NCBI RefSeq assembly: GCF_001724815.1
Contig: NZ_MEDO01000001.1
Coordinates: forward strand, 150,170-214,169
Direction: 5' to 3'
Source: Arenimonas sp. SCN 70-307
GTDB taxonomy: Bacteria > Pseudomonadota > Gammaproteobacteria > Xanthomonadales > Xanthomonadaceae
DNA length: 64,000 bases
In this document: positions 44,858 to 54,857 of the stretch, piece after piece
How positions within the stretch are numbered: the stretch's first letter is position 1
How the letters are laid out: each line of letters starts with the position of its first letter
Program-made: the position numbers and the translations under genes
The notes under the pieces: model-generated
Told to the model about the DNA's origin: nothing
Databases searched by the model: none
Seen by the model: the letters and a program-made list of their open reading frames with translations, nothing else

Positions 44858-45343
44858 GTGCCCTATACCCCGATCGTCGCCACCCTGGGCTACGTGCTTT
44901 CGCCCGACGGACAGCGCTGCCTGATGGTCCACCGCAACGCCCGCGCCGGCGACAACCACCTGGGCAAGTACAACGGCCTGGGCGGCAAGCTCGAGCCGGA
45001 CGAAGACGTGATGGCCGGCATGCGCCGCGAGATCCACGAAGAGGCCGGCATCGAATGCGAGTCGCTGCAGCTGCGCGGCACGATCAGCTGGCCGGGCTTC
45101 GGCAAACACGGCGAGGACTGGCTGGGCTTCGTTTTCCTGATCGACCGCTTCCGCGGCGAACCGCCGGCGCGCAACGCCGAGGGCGACCTGCACTGGGTCG
45201 AGCTGTCCCGGCTGGGCGAGCTGCCGCTGTGGGAGGGCGACCGCCATTTCCTGCCCCTGGTCTTCGACGGCGACCCGCGGCCCTTCCACGGAGTGATGCC
45301 GTACCGGGACGGGCGAATGGTGTCGTGGTCTTATTCGCGCTGA
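44858..45343 (+). CDS. Nudix hydrolase, MutT-like (8-oxo-dGTP diphosphatase type)
   Basis: 161 residues from a GTG start. The Nudix box GGKLEPDEDVMAGMRREIHE plus EAGI is intact and binds Mg2+. RLGELPLWEGDRHFLPLVFD is typical of the MutT1-like group of mammalian and bacterial housekeeping hydrolases. The likely role is removal of oxidised nucleotides, but other substrates are possible. It is transcribed from the divergent region shared with the flavoprotein. Confidence 0.88.
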   Translation: MPYTPIVATLGYVLSPDGQRCLMVHRNARAGDNHLGKYNGLGGKLEPDEDVMAGMRREIHEEAGIECESLQLRGTISWPGFGKHGEDWLGFVFLIDRFRGEPPARNAEGDLHWVELSRLGELPLWEGDRHFLPLVFDGDPRPFHGVMPYRDGRMVSWSYSR

Positions 45344-45393
45344 AAATCGGCTAACGTGCGGCCAAATGGCGTGAAGTGGATTGAATTGGCTGT

Positions 45394-45422
45394 TTGAAAC
45401 GACGGTGGGTGCCGGATAACCT
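45394..45422 (+). promoter_or_regulatory. Candidate sigma-70 promoter of the DUF2383 gene
   Basis: A TTGAAA (-35, 45394-45399) is separated by 17 bases from TAACCT (-10, 45417-45422). It sits in the 257-base leader before the DUF2383 gene at 45601. The rest of this stretch (45344-45600) holds no gene that I can see. Confidence 0.35.
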
Positions 45423-45600
45423 AATTTTTACGGCCCGGGGCGTATCCTTAACGGGTTCCAAACCGGCCCCCGTGGCCGCGCGGGACGCCTGCAAGAGCTT
45501 TCCTTCGTGATCGCCTGGCCCTGCTTCCCGGGGCATTCCGTCGCCTGGTCTGGGTGGCGGGACGATCGCGCTGTCCTTTCATCACGCCAAGGAGCGCCGC

Positions 45601-46047
45601 ATGACCGACACCAGCAGCAGCATTTCCGACCTGATCGACATCAGCGAGGATGGCACCGCGTTTTACGAAGAAGCGGCCCAGAAGGTGAAAGACAAAAAGG
45701 TCAGCGCGCTCTTCGCCAAGCTCGCCAAGGCCAAGTCGGAACTGGCGGCGGAGCTGTCGGGCGAGGTGAAGCCGGCGCCGAAGGCGAAGAAGACCGCGAC
45801 CAAGAAGCCGGCCAGCGCCCTGGGCGAACTGAGCAAGGTTTATGCCGGCATGCGCAAGCAGTGGCCTGAGTCGCCGGTCGAGCGCTTCACCCGCATGGCC
45901 GAGATCGAAGGCCAGCTGCAGACCACCTTCCAGAAGGTCGTGCTCGACCGCGAACACAGCTTCGTGGTGCGCGTGCTGGCCAAGCAGTACGTCTCCAAGG
46001 CCGAAGTCCTGAACAAGGAACTGCGCGCCTGCCAGCGCAACGCCTGA
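45601..46047 (+). CDS. DUF2383 (PA2169-like) four-helix-bundle protein
   Basis: 148 residues. The start ISDLIDISEDGTAFYEEAAQ and LFAKLAKAKSELAAELSGEV are the hallmark of the family. A lysine-rich insert (KPAPKAKKTATKKPA) splits the helices. The C-terminus (DREHSFVVRVLAKQYVSKAE) continues the bundle. Ferritin-like relatives exist, but no metal ligands are clear. It has a good ribosome site (AAGGAG) and a 257-base leader. Confidence 0.85.
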   Translation: MTDTSSSISDLIDISEDGTAFYEEAAQKVKDKKVSALFAKLAKAKSELAAELSGEVKPAPKAKKTATKKPASALGELSKVYAGMRKQWPESPVERFTRMAEIEGQLQTTFQKVVLDREHSFVVRVLAKQYVSKAEVLNKELRACQRNA

Positions 46048-46076
46048 CGTCCTCGGCTCCGGCTGATCAAAAAGCC

Positions 46077-46188
46077 TTGAACGCGGATCAAATCTGATTT
46101 GAGGGCAATGAACGCGGATAAAGCGTTTTAAATTAGTTGCGCTTTATCCGTTTTTATCCGCGTTTCATCCGATCTGATCCGCGTTCAA
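46077..46188. repeat. Cluster of inverted AACGCGGAT(A/C)AA units
   Basis: The outer arms TTGAACGCGGATCA (46077-46090) and TGATCCGCGTTCAA (46175-46188) are a perfect 14-bp inverted repeat. Inside, CGGATAAAGCG (46114-46124) pairs with CGCTTTATCCG (46140-46150). Further copies of the same unit appear at 46110-46122 and, inverted, at 46153-46165. It lies between two convergent genes and is AT-richer than its neighbours. The function is unknown; it could be a mobile palindrome. Confidence 0.75.
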
Positions 46189-46192
46189 AATG

Positions 46193-46223
46193 AAAACCGC
46201 CCGGTCGCCCGGGCGGTTTTTTT
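46193..46223. terminator. Rho-independent terminator, shared by convergent genes
   Basis: AAAACCGCCC (46193-46202) pairs with GGGCGGTTTT (46211-46220) around an 8-base loop, then a T-run. It terminates the DUF2383 gene on the plus strand and, with the A-tract, could serve the M3 peptidase gene on the minus strand. Confidence 0.85.
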
Positions 46224-46240
46224 GTGCCAGATACTGGCGG

Positions 46241-48415
46241 TTACTTGGTGTCGAGGCCGCGGCGCACCAGCAGCGGGCCCACTTCCGGGTCGCGGCCGCG
46301 GAAGTCGCGGAACAGCTGCATGGCGTCCTTGCTGCCGCCCTGCGAGAGCAGGGTGCGGCGGAAGTGGTCGCCGTTCTCGCGGGTCAGGCCGCCGTTCTCC
46401 TTGAACCACTCCACCGACTCCGCGTCCAGCACCTCGGACCACAGGTAGGCGTAGTAGCCCGCCGAGTAGCCGCCCATGATGTGCGAGAAGTAGGTGCTGC
46501 GGTAACGCGGCGGCACCGGCGCGTAGTCCAGGCCGGCGGCCTTGAGCGCCTGCGCCTCGAAGCCCAGCGTGTCGGTCGAGACCTTGCCGGCCGACTGCTG
46601 GTGGATGGCCTGGTCGAGCATGGCCGCGGCCAGGTACTCGGTGGTGGCGTGGCCCTGGCCGAACTGCTCGGCGGCCATCACCTTGTCCAGCAGCTCCTGC
46701 GGGATCGGCTCGCCGGTCTCGTGGTGCTTGGCGTAGTTGGCCAGGATCGACGGCCAGGTGGCCCACATCTCGTTGACCTGCGAGGGGTACTCGACGAAGT
46801 CGCGCGGCACCGAGGTGCCGGCGAACTGCGGGTACTTCACGTTCGAGAACAGGCCGTGCAGCGCGTGGCCGAACTCATGGAACATGGTGGTGACCTCGTC
46901 GAAGGTCATCAGCGTGGGCTGGCCCTCGGACGGCTTGGGGATGTTCTGGTGGTTGGCGACCACCGGCTTGGTGCCGGTCAGGCCGTTCTGCGGCACGTAG
47001 GCATTCATCCAGGCGCCGCCGCGCTTGCTGGCGCGGGCGTAGAAATCGCCGTAGAACAGGCCCAGCGCGCTGCCGTCGGCGTCGAACACCTCCCACACGC
47101 GCACGTCCGGGTGGTAGACCGGCAGGTCCTTGCGCTCCTGGAAGGTCAGCCCGTAGAGCTGGTTGGCGGCGTAGAAGACGCCGTTCTCGAGCACCGAGTT
47201 GATCTCGAAGTACGGACGCAGCTGCGACTCGTCGAAGGCGTACTTCTGCTGGCGCACCTTCTCGGCGTAGAAGGCCCAGTCGCCGGCTTCGAGCTGGAAG
47301 CCGCCGCCCTCGGCGTCGATGATGGCCTGCATGTCGGCCGCTTCCTTGCGGGCATTGGCCACGGCGGCCGGGGCCAGGTCGGAGAGCAGCTTGTTCACGG
47401 CGGCGATGGTGCCGGCGGTCTCGTCCTCGAGGATGTAGTGGGCGTGGTTCTCGTAGCCCAGCAGCTTGGCGCGCTCGGCGCGCAGCTGCGCGACCTTGGC
47501 GACGATGGCCTGGTTGTCGAACTCGTTGCCGCGGGCGCCGCGCACCAGCGAGGCGTCCATGATGCGCTGGCGCAGCGCGCGGTTGGTGAGGTTGGTCAGC
47601 GGCGGCTGGCCCGAGGTGTTCTGCAGCGCGATCAGCCACTTGCCTTCCTGGCCGGCGGCCTTGGCGGCCTCGGCGGCGGCGGTGATGGCCTCGGCCGGCA
47701 GGCCGTCGAGTTCGGCGACGTCCTCGACCAGCACGCCCGAAGCATTCACTTCCTTGAGCACGTTCTGGCTGAAGGTGGTGGCCAGGCTGGCCAGCTCGGC
47801 GTTCATCGCCTTGAGCGTTTCCTTGTCGGCGTCGGAGAGATTGGCGCCGGCGCGGACGAAGTCGATGTAGTAGCGCTCGACCAGGCGCTTGTCCTGGTCG
47901 TCGAGGCCCAGCGCATCGCGCTGCTCGTAGAGCGACTTGACGCGGGCGAAGAGCTTGCCGTCGAGCAGGATGGCGTCCTGGTGGGCGGCGAACTTCGGCG
48001 CCATCTCGGCCTGCACGGCCTGGATCTGCGGGTTGGTGTGGGCGCCGGCGAGGTTGCCGAACACCGCGGCGGTGCGGTTGAGCAGGGCGCCGGTCTTCTC
48101 CATCGCGACGATGGTGTTCTCGAAGGTGGCGGGCTCGGCGTTGTTGGCGATCGCGTCGATCTCGGCGCGCTGCTCCTCCATGCCCTTGGTCAGGGCCGGG
48201 GCGTAGTGCTCGTCCTTGATCTTGTCGAAGGCCGGCGCCTGGTAGGGCAGGGCGCTGACGGTGAAGAAGGGATTGGCCGTCTCGGCGGCATCGGCGCCGG
48301 CGGCGGTGGCGGCATCGCCGGCGGTGGCCGGGGTGGCCTCATCGCGGCTGCAGGCGGCCAGGGACAGGCCGAGCGCCAGGGCGACGGCGGCGGCAAGGGT
48401 CTTGCGTGCGGACAT
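46241..48415 (-). CDS. dcp: M3 family dipeptidyl carboxypeptidase (Dcp-like lipoprotein)
   Basis: 724 residues. The N-terminus (MSARKTLAAAVALALGLSLA followed by AC) fits a lipoprotein signal with lipobox SLAAC. The thimet-type zinc motif H513-E-F-G-H517 lies in TMFHEFGHALHGLF. YRSTYFSHIMGGYSAGYYAY is the other conserved stretch of the family. M3 peptidases cut dipeptides from the C-terminus of oligopeptides. The size fits Dcp. The upstream DNA contains no obvious promoter. Confidence 0.92.
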   Translation of the reverse strand: MSARKTLAAAVALALGLSLAACSRDEATPATAGDAATAAGADAAETANPFFTVSALPYQAPAFDKIKDEHYAPALTKGMEEQRAEIDAIANNAEPATFENTIVAMEKTGALLNRTAAVFGNLAGAHTNPQIQAVQAEMAPKFAAHQDAILLDGKLFARVKSLYEQRDALGLDDQDKRLVERYYIDFVRAGANLSDADKETLKAMNAELASLATTFSQNVLKEVNASGVLVEDVAELDGLPAEAITAAAEAAKAAGQEGKWLIALQNTSGQPPLTNLTNRALRQRIMDASLVRGARGNEFDNQAIVAKVAQLRAERAKLLGYENHAHYILEDETAGTIAAVNKLLSDLAPAAVANARKEAADMQAIIDAEGGGFQLEAGDWAFYAEKVRQQKYAFDESQLRPYFEINSVLENGVFYAANQLYGLTFQERKDLPVYHPDVRVWEVFDADGSALGLFYGDFYARASKRGGAWMNAYVPQNGLTGTKPVVANHQNIPKPSEGQPTLMTFDEVTTMFHEFGHALHGLFSNVKYPQFAGTSVPRDFVEYPSQVNEMWATWPSILANYAKHHETGEPIPQELLDKVMAAEQFGQGHATTEYLAAAMLDQAIHQQSAGKVSTDTLGFEAQALKAAGLDYAPVPPRYRSTYFSHIMGGYSAGYYAYLWSEVLDAESVEWFKENGGLTRENGDHFRRTLLSQGGSKDAMQLFRDFRGRDPEVGPLLVRRGLDTK

Positions 48416-48558
48416 GGGAAGCCTCGGGTGGTTTGGGGCGGAACAGCCCCCAAGGCTACCGCATCCGGCCGTAAGGACCCCATGACGAAAGACAGGGGGG
48501 CGGCTGCCGCGGCCGCCCGGCCTGCGCTAGGCTGGGCGCATCGCCCCGGGAGCCCGCC

Positions 48559-49038
48559 ATGACCACCGCCTTTGATTTCACCGCCACCACCCTCGACGGC
48601 CGGGAGCAGAAGCTCGACGAGCTGCGCGGCAAGGTGCTGCTGATCGTCAACACCGCCTCCAAGTGCGGCTTCACCCCGCAGTACGAGGGCCTGGAGAAGC
48701 TCTGGCGCGACTACGCCGACAAGGGCCTGGTGGTGCTGGGCTTCCCCTGCGACCAGTTCGGCCACCAGGAGCCCGGTGACGCCGAGGAGATCCGCAACTT
48801 CTGCTCGCTCACCTACGACGTCAGCTTCCCGATGTACGGCAAGGTCGAGGTCAACGGCGGCGGCGCGCACCCGCTGTGGAAGTGGCTCAAGTCGGAGAAG
48901 TCGGGCCTGCTGGGGCTGGAGGCGATCAAGTGGAACTTCACCAAGTTCCTCGTGGGCCGCGACGGCAAGGTGATCAAGCGCTACGCGCCGACCGACAAGC
49001 CCGAGTCCATCCGCAAGGACATCGAAAAGGCGCTGTAA
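48559..49038 (+). CDS. Glutathione peroxidase family protein (BtuE-like)
   Basis: 159 residues. The peroxidatic cysteine C36 lies in NTASKCGFTPQY. The GPx signature LGFPCDQFGHQEP has a further cysteine, and WNFTKFLVGRDGKVIKRYAP is the conserved end. Bacterial Cys-GPx proteins mostly use thioredoxin rather than glutathione. It is divergent from the M3 peptidase gene. Confidence 0.94.
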   Translation: MTTAFDFTATTLDGREQKLDELRGKVLLIVNTASKCGFTPQYEGLEKLWRDYADKGLVVLGFPCDQFGHQEPGDAEEIRNFCSLTYDVSFPMYGKVEVNGGGAHPLWKWLKSEKSGLLGLEAIKWNFTKFLVGRDGKVIKRYAPTDKPESIRKDIEKAL

Positions 49039-49042
49039 GGCC

Positions 49043-49819
49043 TTACTTCTCGACGAAGGCGCGCTCGAACACGTACTGCCCCGGCGTGCCGATGCGCGGC
49101 GCCGCCGCGAAGCCGCGGCCGTCGAGCAGGGTGCGGAAGTCGGCCAGCATCTGCGGGCTGCCGCAGATCATGGCGCGGTCCTTCTCGCCGTCGAGCGGCT
49201 CGATGCCCAGGTCGCGCATCATCTGGCCGCTTTCCATCAGCGTGGTCAGGCGGCCGGCATGGCGGAAAGGCTCGCGGCTGACGGCGGGGTAGTACAGCAG
49301 CTTTTGGCTGATCACCTCGCCCAGGTACTCGTGTCGGGGCAGCTCGCGGGTGATGTAGTCGTGGTAGGCCAGGTCGGCGGTGTTGCGCACGCCGTGGGTG
49401 AGGATGACCTTGTCGAAGCGCTCGTAGGTCTCCGGGTCCTTGACCACGCCCAGGAACGGCGCCAGGCCCGTGCCGGTGCCCAGCAGGTAGAGGTTGCGGC
49501 CCGGGTGCAGGTCGGAGATGAGCAGGGTCCCGGTGGGCTTGCGGCTCACCAGCAGGTCGTCGCCGGGCTGGATGTGCTGCAGGCGCGAGGTCAGCGGGCC
49601 GTCGGGCACCTTGATGGAGAAGAACTCCAGGTGCTCCTCCCAGTTGGCGCTGGCGATGGAGTAGGCGCGCATCAGCGGCCGGCCGTTGACCTCCAGGCCG
49701 ATCATCACGAACTGGCCGTTGTCGAAGCGCAGGCCGTCGTCACGCGTGGTGGTGAAGCTGAAATACGCGTCGGTCCAGTGGCGTACGGTCAGGACCCGCT
49801 CGGTGGCGAAGGCGGACAT
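49043..49819 (-). CDS. fpr: Ferredoxin/flavodoxin-NADP reductase
   Basis: 258 residues. FAD-binding motif RAYSIAS and NADP-binding GTGTGLAPF are intact, followed by VILTHGVRNTADLAYHDYI and CGSPQML near the C-terminus. The ATG at 49819 (MSAFATERVL) is chosen because the longer frame lacks a ribosome site. It transfers electrons between NADPH and ferredoxin or flavodoxin. It ends 4 bases from the convergent glutathione peroxidase gene. Confidence 0.92.
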   Translation of the reverse strand: MSAFATERVLTVRHWTDAYFSFTTTRDDGLRFDNGQFVMIGLEVNGRPLMRAYSIASANWEEHLEFFSIKVPDGPLTSRLQHIQPGDDLLVSRKPTGTLLISDLHPGRNLYLLGTGTGLAPFLGVVKDPETYERFDKVILTHGVRNTADLAYHDYITRELPRHEYLGEVISQKLLYYPAVSREPFRHAGRLTTLMESGQMMRDLGIEPLDGEKDRAMICGSPQMLADFRTLLDGRGFAAAPRIGTPGQYVFERAFVEK

Positions 49820-49891
49820 GGGCAACCCGTGGGAGTGGGGGATCGGCGGGCGGCGGCGGGCGATCCGGTAGCCCGTCATTATAAATCAGTC

Positions 49892-49918
49892 GCTTTCCCC
49901 GCCGTAAGCGGGTAGGGT
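49892..49918 (+). promoter_or_regulatory. Shared-type promoter of cold-shock gene 1
   Basis: GCTTTCC (49892-49898), a 14-base spacer, then TAGGGT (49913-49918) followed by GGGCG. The same elements, at identical spacing, precede the second cold-shock gene (56451-56477). This suggests a common promoter, with an extended -35 partly covering the GCTTTCC. Confidence 0.55.
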
Positions 49919-49989
49919 GGGCGCACTGCGGTTGCCGGACAACGGGCGGATCGTGGGTACCCAACCTTAATTGTTACAAGGAATGAGAT

Positions 49990-50199
49990 ATGTCTGACCG
50001 TCAGACCGGCACCGTGAAGTGGTTCAACGACGCCAAGGGCTTTGGTTTCATCACCCCCGAGAGCGGCGAGGACGTGTTCGTCCACTTCCGCTCCATCCAG
50101 GGCACCGGCTTCAAGTCCCTGCAGGAAGGCCAGAAGGTTTCCTTCAAGGTCGTGAAGGGCCAGAAGGGCATGCAGGCCGACGAAGTGCAGCCGCTGTAA
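49990..50199 (+). CDS. Cold-shock protein, CspA family (copy 1)
   Basis: 69 residues starting [20 protein letters not shown]. The two RNA-binding motifs are KGFGFITPE and [10 protein letters not shown]. CSPs are RNA chaperones. This copy is nearly identical to the gene at 56639 and differs mainly in T6I, T20S, P21R and residues near 23 and 53. The ribosome site is AAGGA within a conserved leader TTAATTGTTACAAGGA (49967-49982). Confidence 0.96.
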   Translation: MSDRQTGTVKWFNDAKGFGFITPESGEDVFVHFRSIQGTGFKSLQEGQKVSFKVVKGQKGMQADEVQPL

Positions 50200-50223
50200 G
50201 GCGCCTTCCCTGCGTTGCCAACG

Positions 50224-50258
50224 GACCCCGGTCGGAGACGACCGGGGTCTCGTTTTTT
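50224..50258 (+). terminator. Rho-independent terminator of cold-shock gene 1
   Basis: GACCCCGGTCG (50224-50234) pairs with CGACCGGGGTC (50239-50249), a perfect 11-bp stem with a 4-base loop. A run of six T follows at 50253-50258. Confidence 0.88.
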
Positions 50259-50354
50259 GCGGCCCGCCGTTTGCGCCATTCCGGCGCTTGGCCTAGCCTA
50301 TACGGCCTTTCTCCCGCCGCCGGGTTCCCGGCCGGCCCTCCCCAAGGATCCCCC

Positions 50355-50837
50355 ATGCAGATCGCCGAGCGCACCGTCGCGACCTTCCACTACACCCTCA
50401 CCGACGATGCCGGCAAGGTGATCGATTCGTCCACCGGCGCCCAGCCGCTGGCCTACCTGCACGGCGCCGGCAACATCGTGCCGGGCCTGGAAAAGGCCCT
50501 CGAGGGCCGCAGCGCCGGCGACAAGTTCGACGTGGTGGTCTCGCCCGAGGAGGGCTACGGCACCCCGAACGAGATGCTGATCCAGACCGTGCCGCGCGAG
50601 GCCTTCCAGGGCGTGGACGAGCTCGAGGTGGGCATGGCCTTCCAGGCCCAGACCCCGCAGGGCGCCATCTCGGTGGTCATCGCCAGCATCGAGGACGGCA
50701 TGGTCACCGTCGACGGCAACCACCCGCTGGCCGGCCAGAACCTGCACTTCGCCATCGAGGTGGTCGAGGTGCGCGACGCCAGCCTCGAAGAGCTGGCCCA
50801 CGGCCACGTGCACGGCGCCGGCGGCCACCACCACTGA
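50355..50837 (+). CDS. slyD: FKBP-type peptidyl-prolyl isomerase SlyD
   Basis: 160 residues. The start MQIAERTVATFHYTLTDDAG and the FKBP flap insert (PEEGYGTPNEMLIQTVPREA) are SlyD hallmarks. The C-terminus ends HGHVHGAGGHHH, a histidine-rich metal-binding tail. SlyD is a folding catalyst and nickel-binding chaperone. It lies upstream of a CoA-binding-protein gene, 1 base apart. Confidence 0.93.
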   Translation: MQIAERTVATFHYTLTDDAGKVIDSSTGAQPLAYLHGAGNIVPGLEKALEGRSAGDKFDVVVSPEEGYGTPNEMLIQTVPREAFQGVDELEVGMAFQAQTPQGAISVVIASIEDGMVTVDGNHPLAGQNLHFAIEVVEVRDASLEELAHGHVHGAGGHHH

Positions 50838-50838
50838 C

Positions 50839-51285
50839 ATGGGCGCACCGGGTACGCTGATCGACGACGAAGCCGGGCTCAAGGCCCTGCTGCAGCGGGT
50901 GCGGCGCATCGCCGTGCTCGGCATCAAGACCGAGGCCCAGCGCGGCCAGCCGTCGATCGACGTGCCGCGCTACATGGAGCGCGCCGGCTACGACATCGTG
51001 CCGGTGCCGGTGTACTACCCGGAGGTCGAGCGCATCCTCGGCCGCCCGGTGTTCCGCCGCCTGGCCGACATCCCGGGCGAGGTGGACCTGGTGAACGTGT
51101 TCCGCCGTTCCAAGGACCTCGCGCCCCACCTCGACGACATCCTCGCCAAGCGTCCGGCGGCGGTGTGGCTGCAGCTGGGCATCCGCGACGACGCGTTCGC
51201 CGCCGCGCTGCTGGCGGCCGGCATCGACGTGGTGCAGGACCGCTGCATCCTGGTCGACCACCAGCGCCTGCTCGGCGGGCGCTGA
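50839..51285 (+). CDS. CoA-binding domain protein (YccU-like)
   Basis: 148 residues. The Rossmann-like CoA-binding fold shows RRIAVLGIKTEAQRG and VPRYMERAGYDIVPVPVYYP, with the C-terminal end AGIDVVQDRCILVDHQRL. This matches the YccU/CoA-binding-2 family, which has no well-defined role. It follows slyD with a single-base gap and is convergent with the desaturase gene, 7 bases apart. Confidence 0.88.
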   Translation: MGAPGTLIDDEAGLKALLQRVRRIAVLGIKTEAQRGQPSIDVPRYMERAGYDIVPVPVYYPEVERILGRPVFRRLADIPGEVDLVNVFRRSKDLAPHLDDILAKRPAAVWLQLGIRDDAFAAALLAAGIDVVQDRCILVDHQRLLGGR

Positions 51286-51292
51286 ATCCGGC

Positions 51293-52381
51293 TCAGCCCC
51301 GGCGCCGGGGCAGGAAGGGCGCCAGGTGCTGGCGCCAGACGCGCTCGGGCACTTCGGCCGGGTCGAGGTTGCCGTACTCCTCCGGCCAGCTGCCGTCGCG
51401 CGGCAGCCGCAGCGTGCCCATCAGCCAGTCCACCAGCGGCAGGTGGATGGCGTAGTTGGCGTCCGTGAAGTCCTCCCGGCGCGCGTGGTGCCAGTGGTGG
51501 TAGCGCGGCAGCACCAGCACGTACTCCAGCCAGCCGAAGCGCAGGCCGAGGTTGGCGTGCGCCAGCACCGCCTGCAGGCCGGCGAGGATGACGTAGGCAT
51601 TGATGGCCGCCGGCGCGAAGCCCAGCAGCACCAGCGGCAGCAGCACCAGCCCGCGCGTGAGCAGGATCTCGAGCAGGTGCATGCGCGAGCCGGCCAGCCA
51701 GTCCATGTGCCGGCTGCTGTGGTGCACGGCGTGGAAGCGCCAGAGCAGCGGCCAGCGGTGGTAGGCCCGGTGCACCAGGGCCTGGGCCAGGTCGGCGCAG
51801 AACACCGCCAGGAGGAACTGCAGCCACACCGGAAGCGACTGGATCGCCGCGGCCACCGACGGGAAGGCCACCAGCGCCGCCACGCCCGCGGTCCAGGCGG
51901 TGATGGCGATCAGTACGAACTGCACGCTGACGTGGCTGACGAAGAAGTAGGCCAGGTCGGTGCGCCACTGCGGACGCAGCGGCGACTGGTCGATGCGCCC
52001 GAGCAGGCGCTCGATGGGCACGAACACCAGGGCTGAAAAAAACAGCGACACCACGAACCAGTCCAGGCCCAGCGACCAGGGCGTGGCCTCGATCGTGTCG
52101 AACTCGACGCTGGCGCCGCCCAGCAGCACCGCCAGCGTGGCGGCGCCGACCCCGGTCAGCGCCACCCGCCGGTCGCGCCCGCGCAGGATGGCCAGGGTGC
52201 CGAGCCCGAAGGCGCAGACCAGCCCGAAAAGCAGCAGGCCGCGGGCGAAGCCCTCGGTGTAGACCTCGCGGAAGGCCTGGCTGGTCAGCAGCTGGGGAAA
52301 ATGGAAGCACAACACGCCTACCAGGCTCGACAGGCCGAGCAGGGCGGAAAGATGAGCCGTCCAGGAGCGCTTGCGGACCAT
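51293..52381 (-). CDS. Sterol desaturase family membrane protein
   Basis: 362 residues. Several membrane helices (about 15-100 and 120-180) precede the di-iron histidine boxes HRAYH, HAVHHSS and HHWHH, spaced as in the fatty-acid hydroxylase superfamily. The substrate (hopanoid, carotenoid or lipid) cannot be read from sequence. It is divergent from the gene at 52451. Confidence 0.92.
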   Translation of the reverse strand: MVRKRSWTAHLSALLGLSSLVGVLCFHFPQLLTSQAFREVYTEGFARGLLLFGLVCAFGLGTLAILRGRDRRVALTGVGAATLAVLLGGASVEFDTIEATPWSLGLDWFVVSLFFSALVFVPIERLLGRIDQSPLRPQWRTDLAYFFVSHVSVQFVLIAITAWTAGVAALVAFPSVAAAIQSLPVWLQFLLAVFCADLAQALVHRAYHRWPLLWRFHAVHHSSRHMDWLAGSRMHLLEILLTRGLVLLPLVLLGFAPAAINAYVILAGLQAVLAHANLGLRFGWLEYVLVLPRYHHWHHARREDFTDANYAIHLPLVDWLMGTLRLPRDGSWPEEYGNLDPAEVPERVWRQHLAPFLPRRRG

Positions 52382-52450
52382 GCCCGACACGATGGGGTTC
52401 GCGAGGGGCGGGCGCAAGCGGGCCCGAGCGGGTAGAATGCGCGACCCCCC

Positions 52451-52858
52451 GTGCGAATCGTTTCCGTGTCCCAGCTTCCCCCCGATATTTCCATCCGTTT
52501 CCAGGATCGTCCCGGTTACCTGCACTGCCTGGTCACCGGCCCCCGCGACAGCCGCGAGATTTCCATCGCCTACTGGACCGAGATCGCCCGCGAGGGCGAG
52601 CGCCGCAAGGCGCGCAAGCTGCTCGTGGTCGAGAAGCTCGGCGAGTTCGAAGGCGAGCGCAACATCTCCGGCACCCTCGACGCCATCTTCGCCCTCGGGC
52701 TCGACAAGCTGCAGGTGGCCTTCGTGCCCGGCCGCGTCGAGCTGATGGGCTACGTCGAGCACGGCGAGATCCTGGCCCGCGAACGCGGCGCCACCGGCGG
52801 CCGCGTGTTCAGCTCCGAAGCCATGGCCGAACGCTGGCTCAAGCACGGCGGCGACTGA
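52451..52858 (+). CDS. Hypothetical protein, possibly STAS/SpoIIAA-like
   Basis: 135 residues from a GTG (52451). A second in-frame GTG lies at 52466 (VSQLPPDISI). An alpha/beta fold is suggested by YLHCLVTGPRDSREISIAYW, KARKLLVVEKLGEFEGERN and VAFVPGRVELMGYVE. It resembles SpoIIAA-like proteins weakly. Function unknown. The gene lies 38 bases before uup. Confidence 0.7.
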   Translation: MRIVSVSQLPPDISIRFQDRPGYLHCLVTGPRDSREISIAYWTEIAREGERRKARKLLVVEKLGEFEGERNISGTLDAIFALGLDKLQVAFVPGRVELMGYVEHGEILARERGATGGRVFSSEAMAERWLKHGGD

Positions 52859-52896
52859 ATCCGCCGGCGGGCCCGGGCCCGCGATAGAATGGCCGC

Positions 52897-54804
<1,908 letters not shown>

Positions 54805-54857
54805 CCCCTGAAGGCCCCCCCACAACCGGGTAAAATGTCGGTTTCCCGCCAGCCCCG

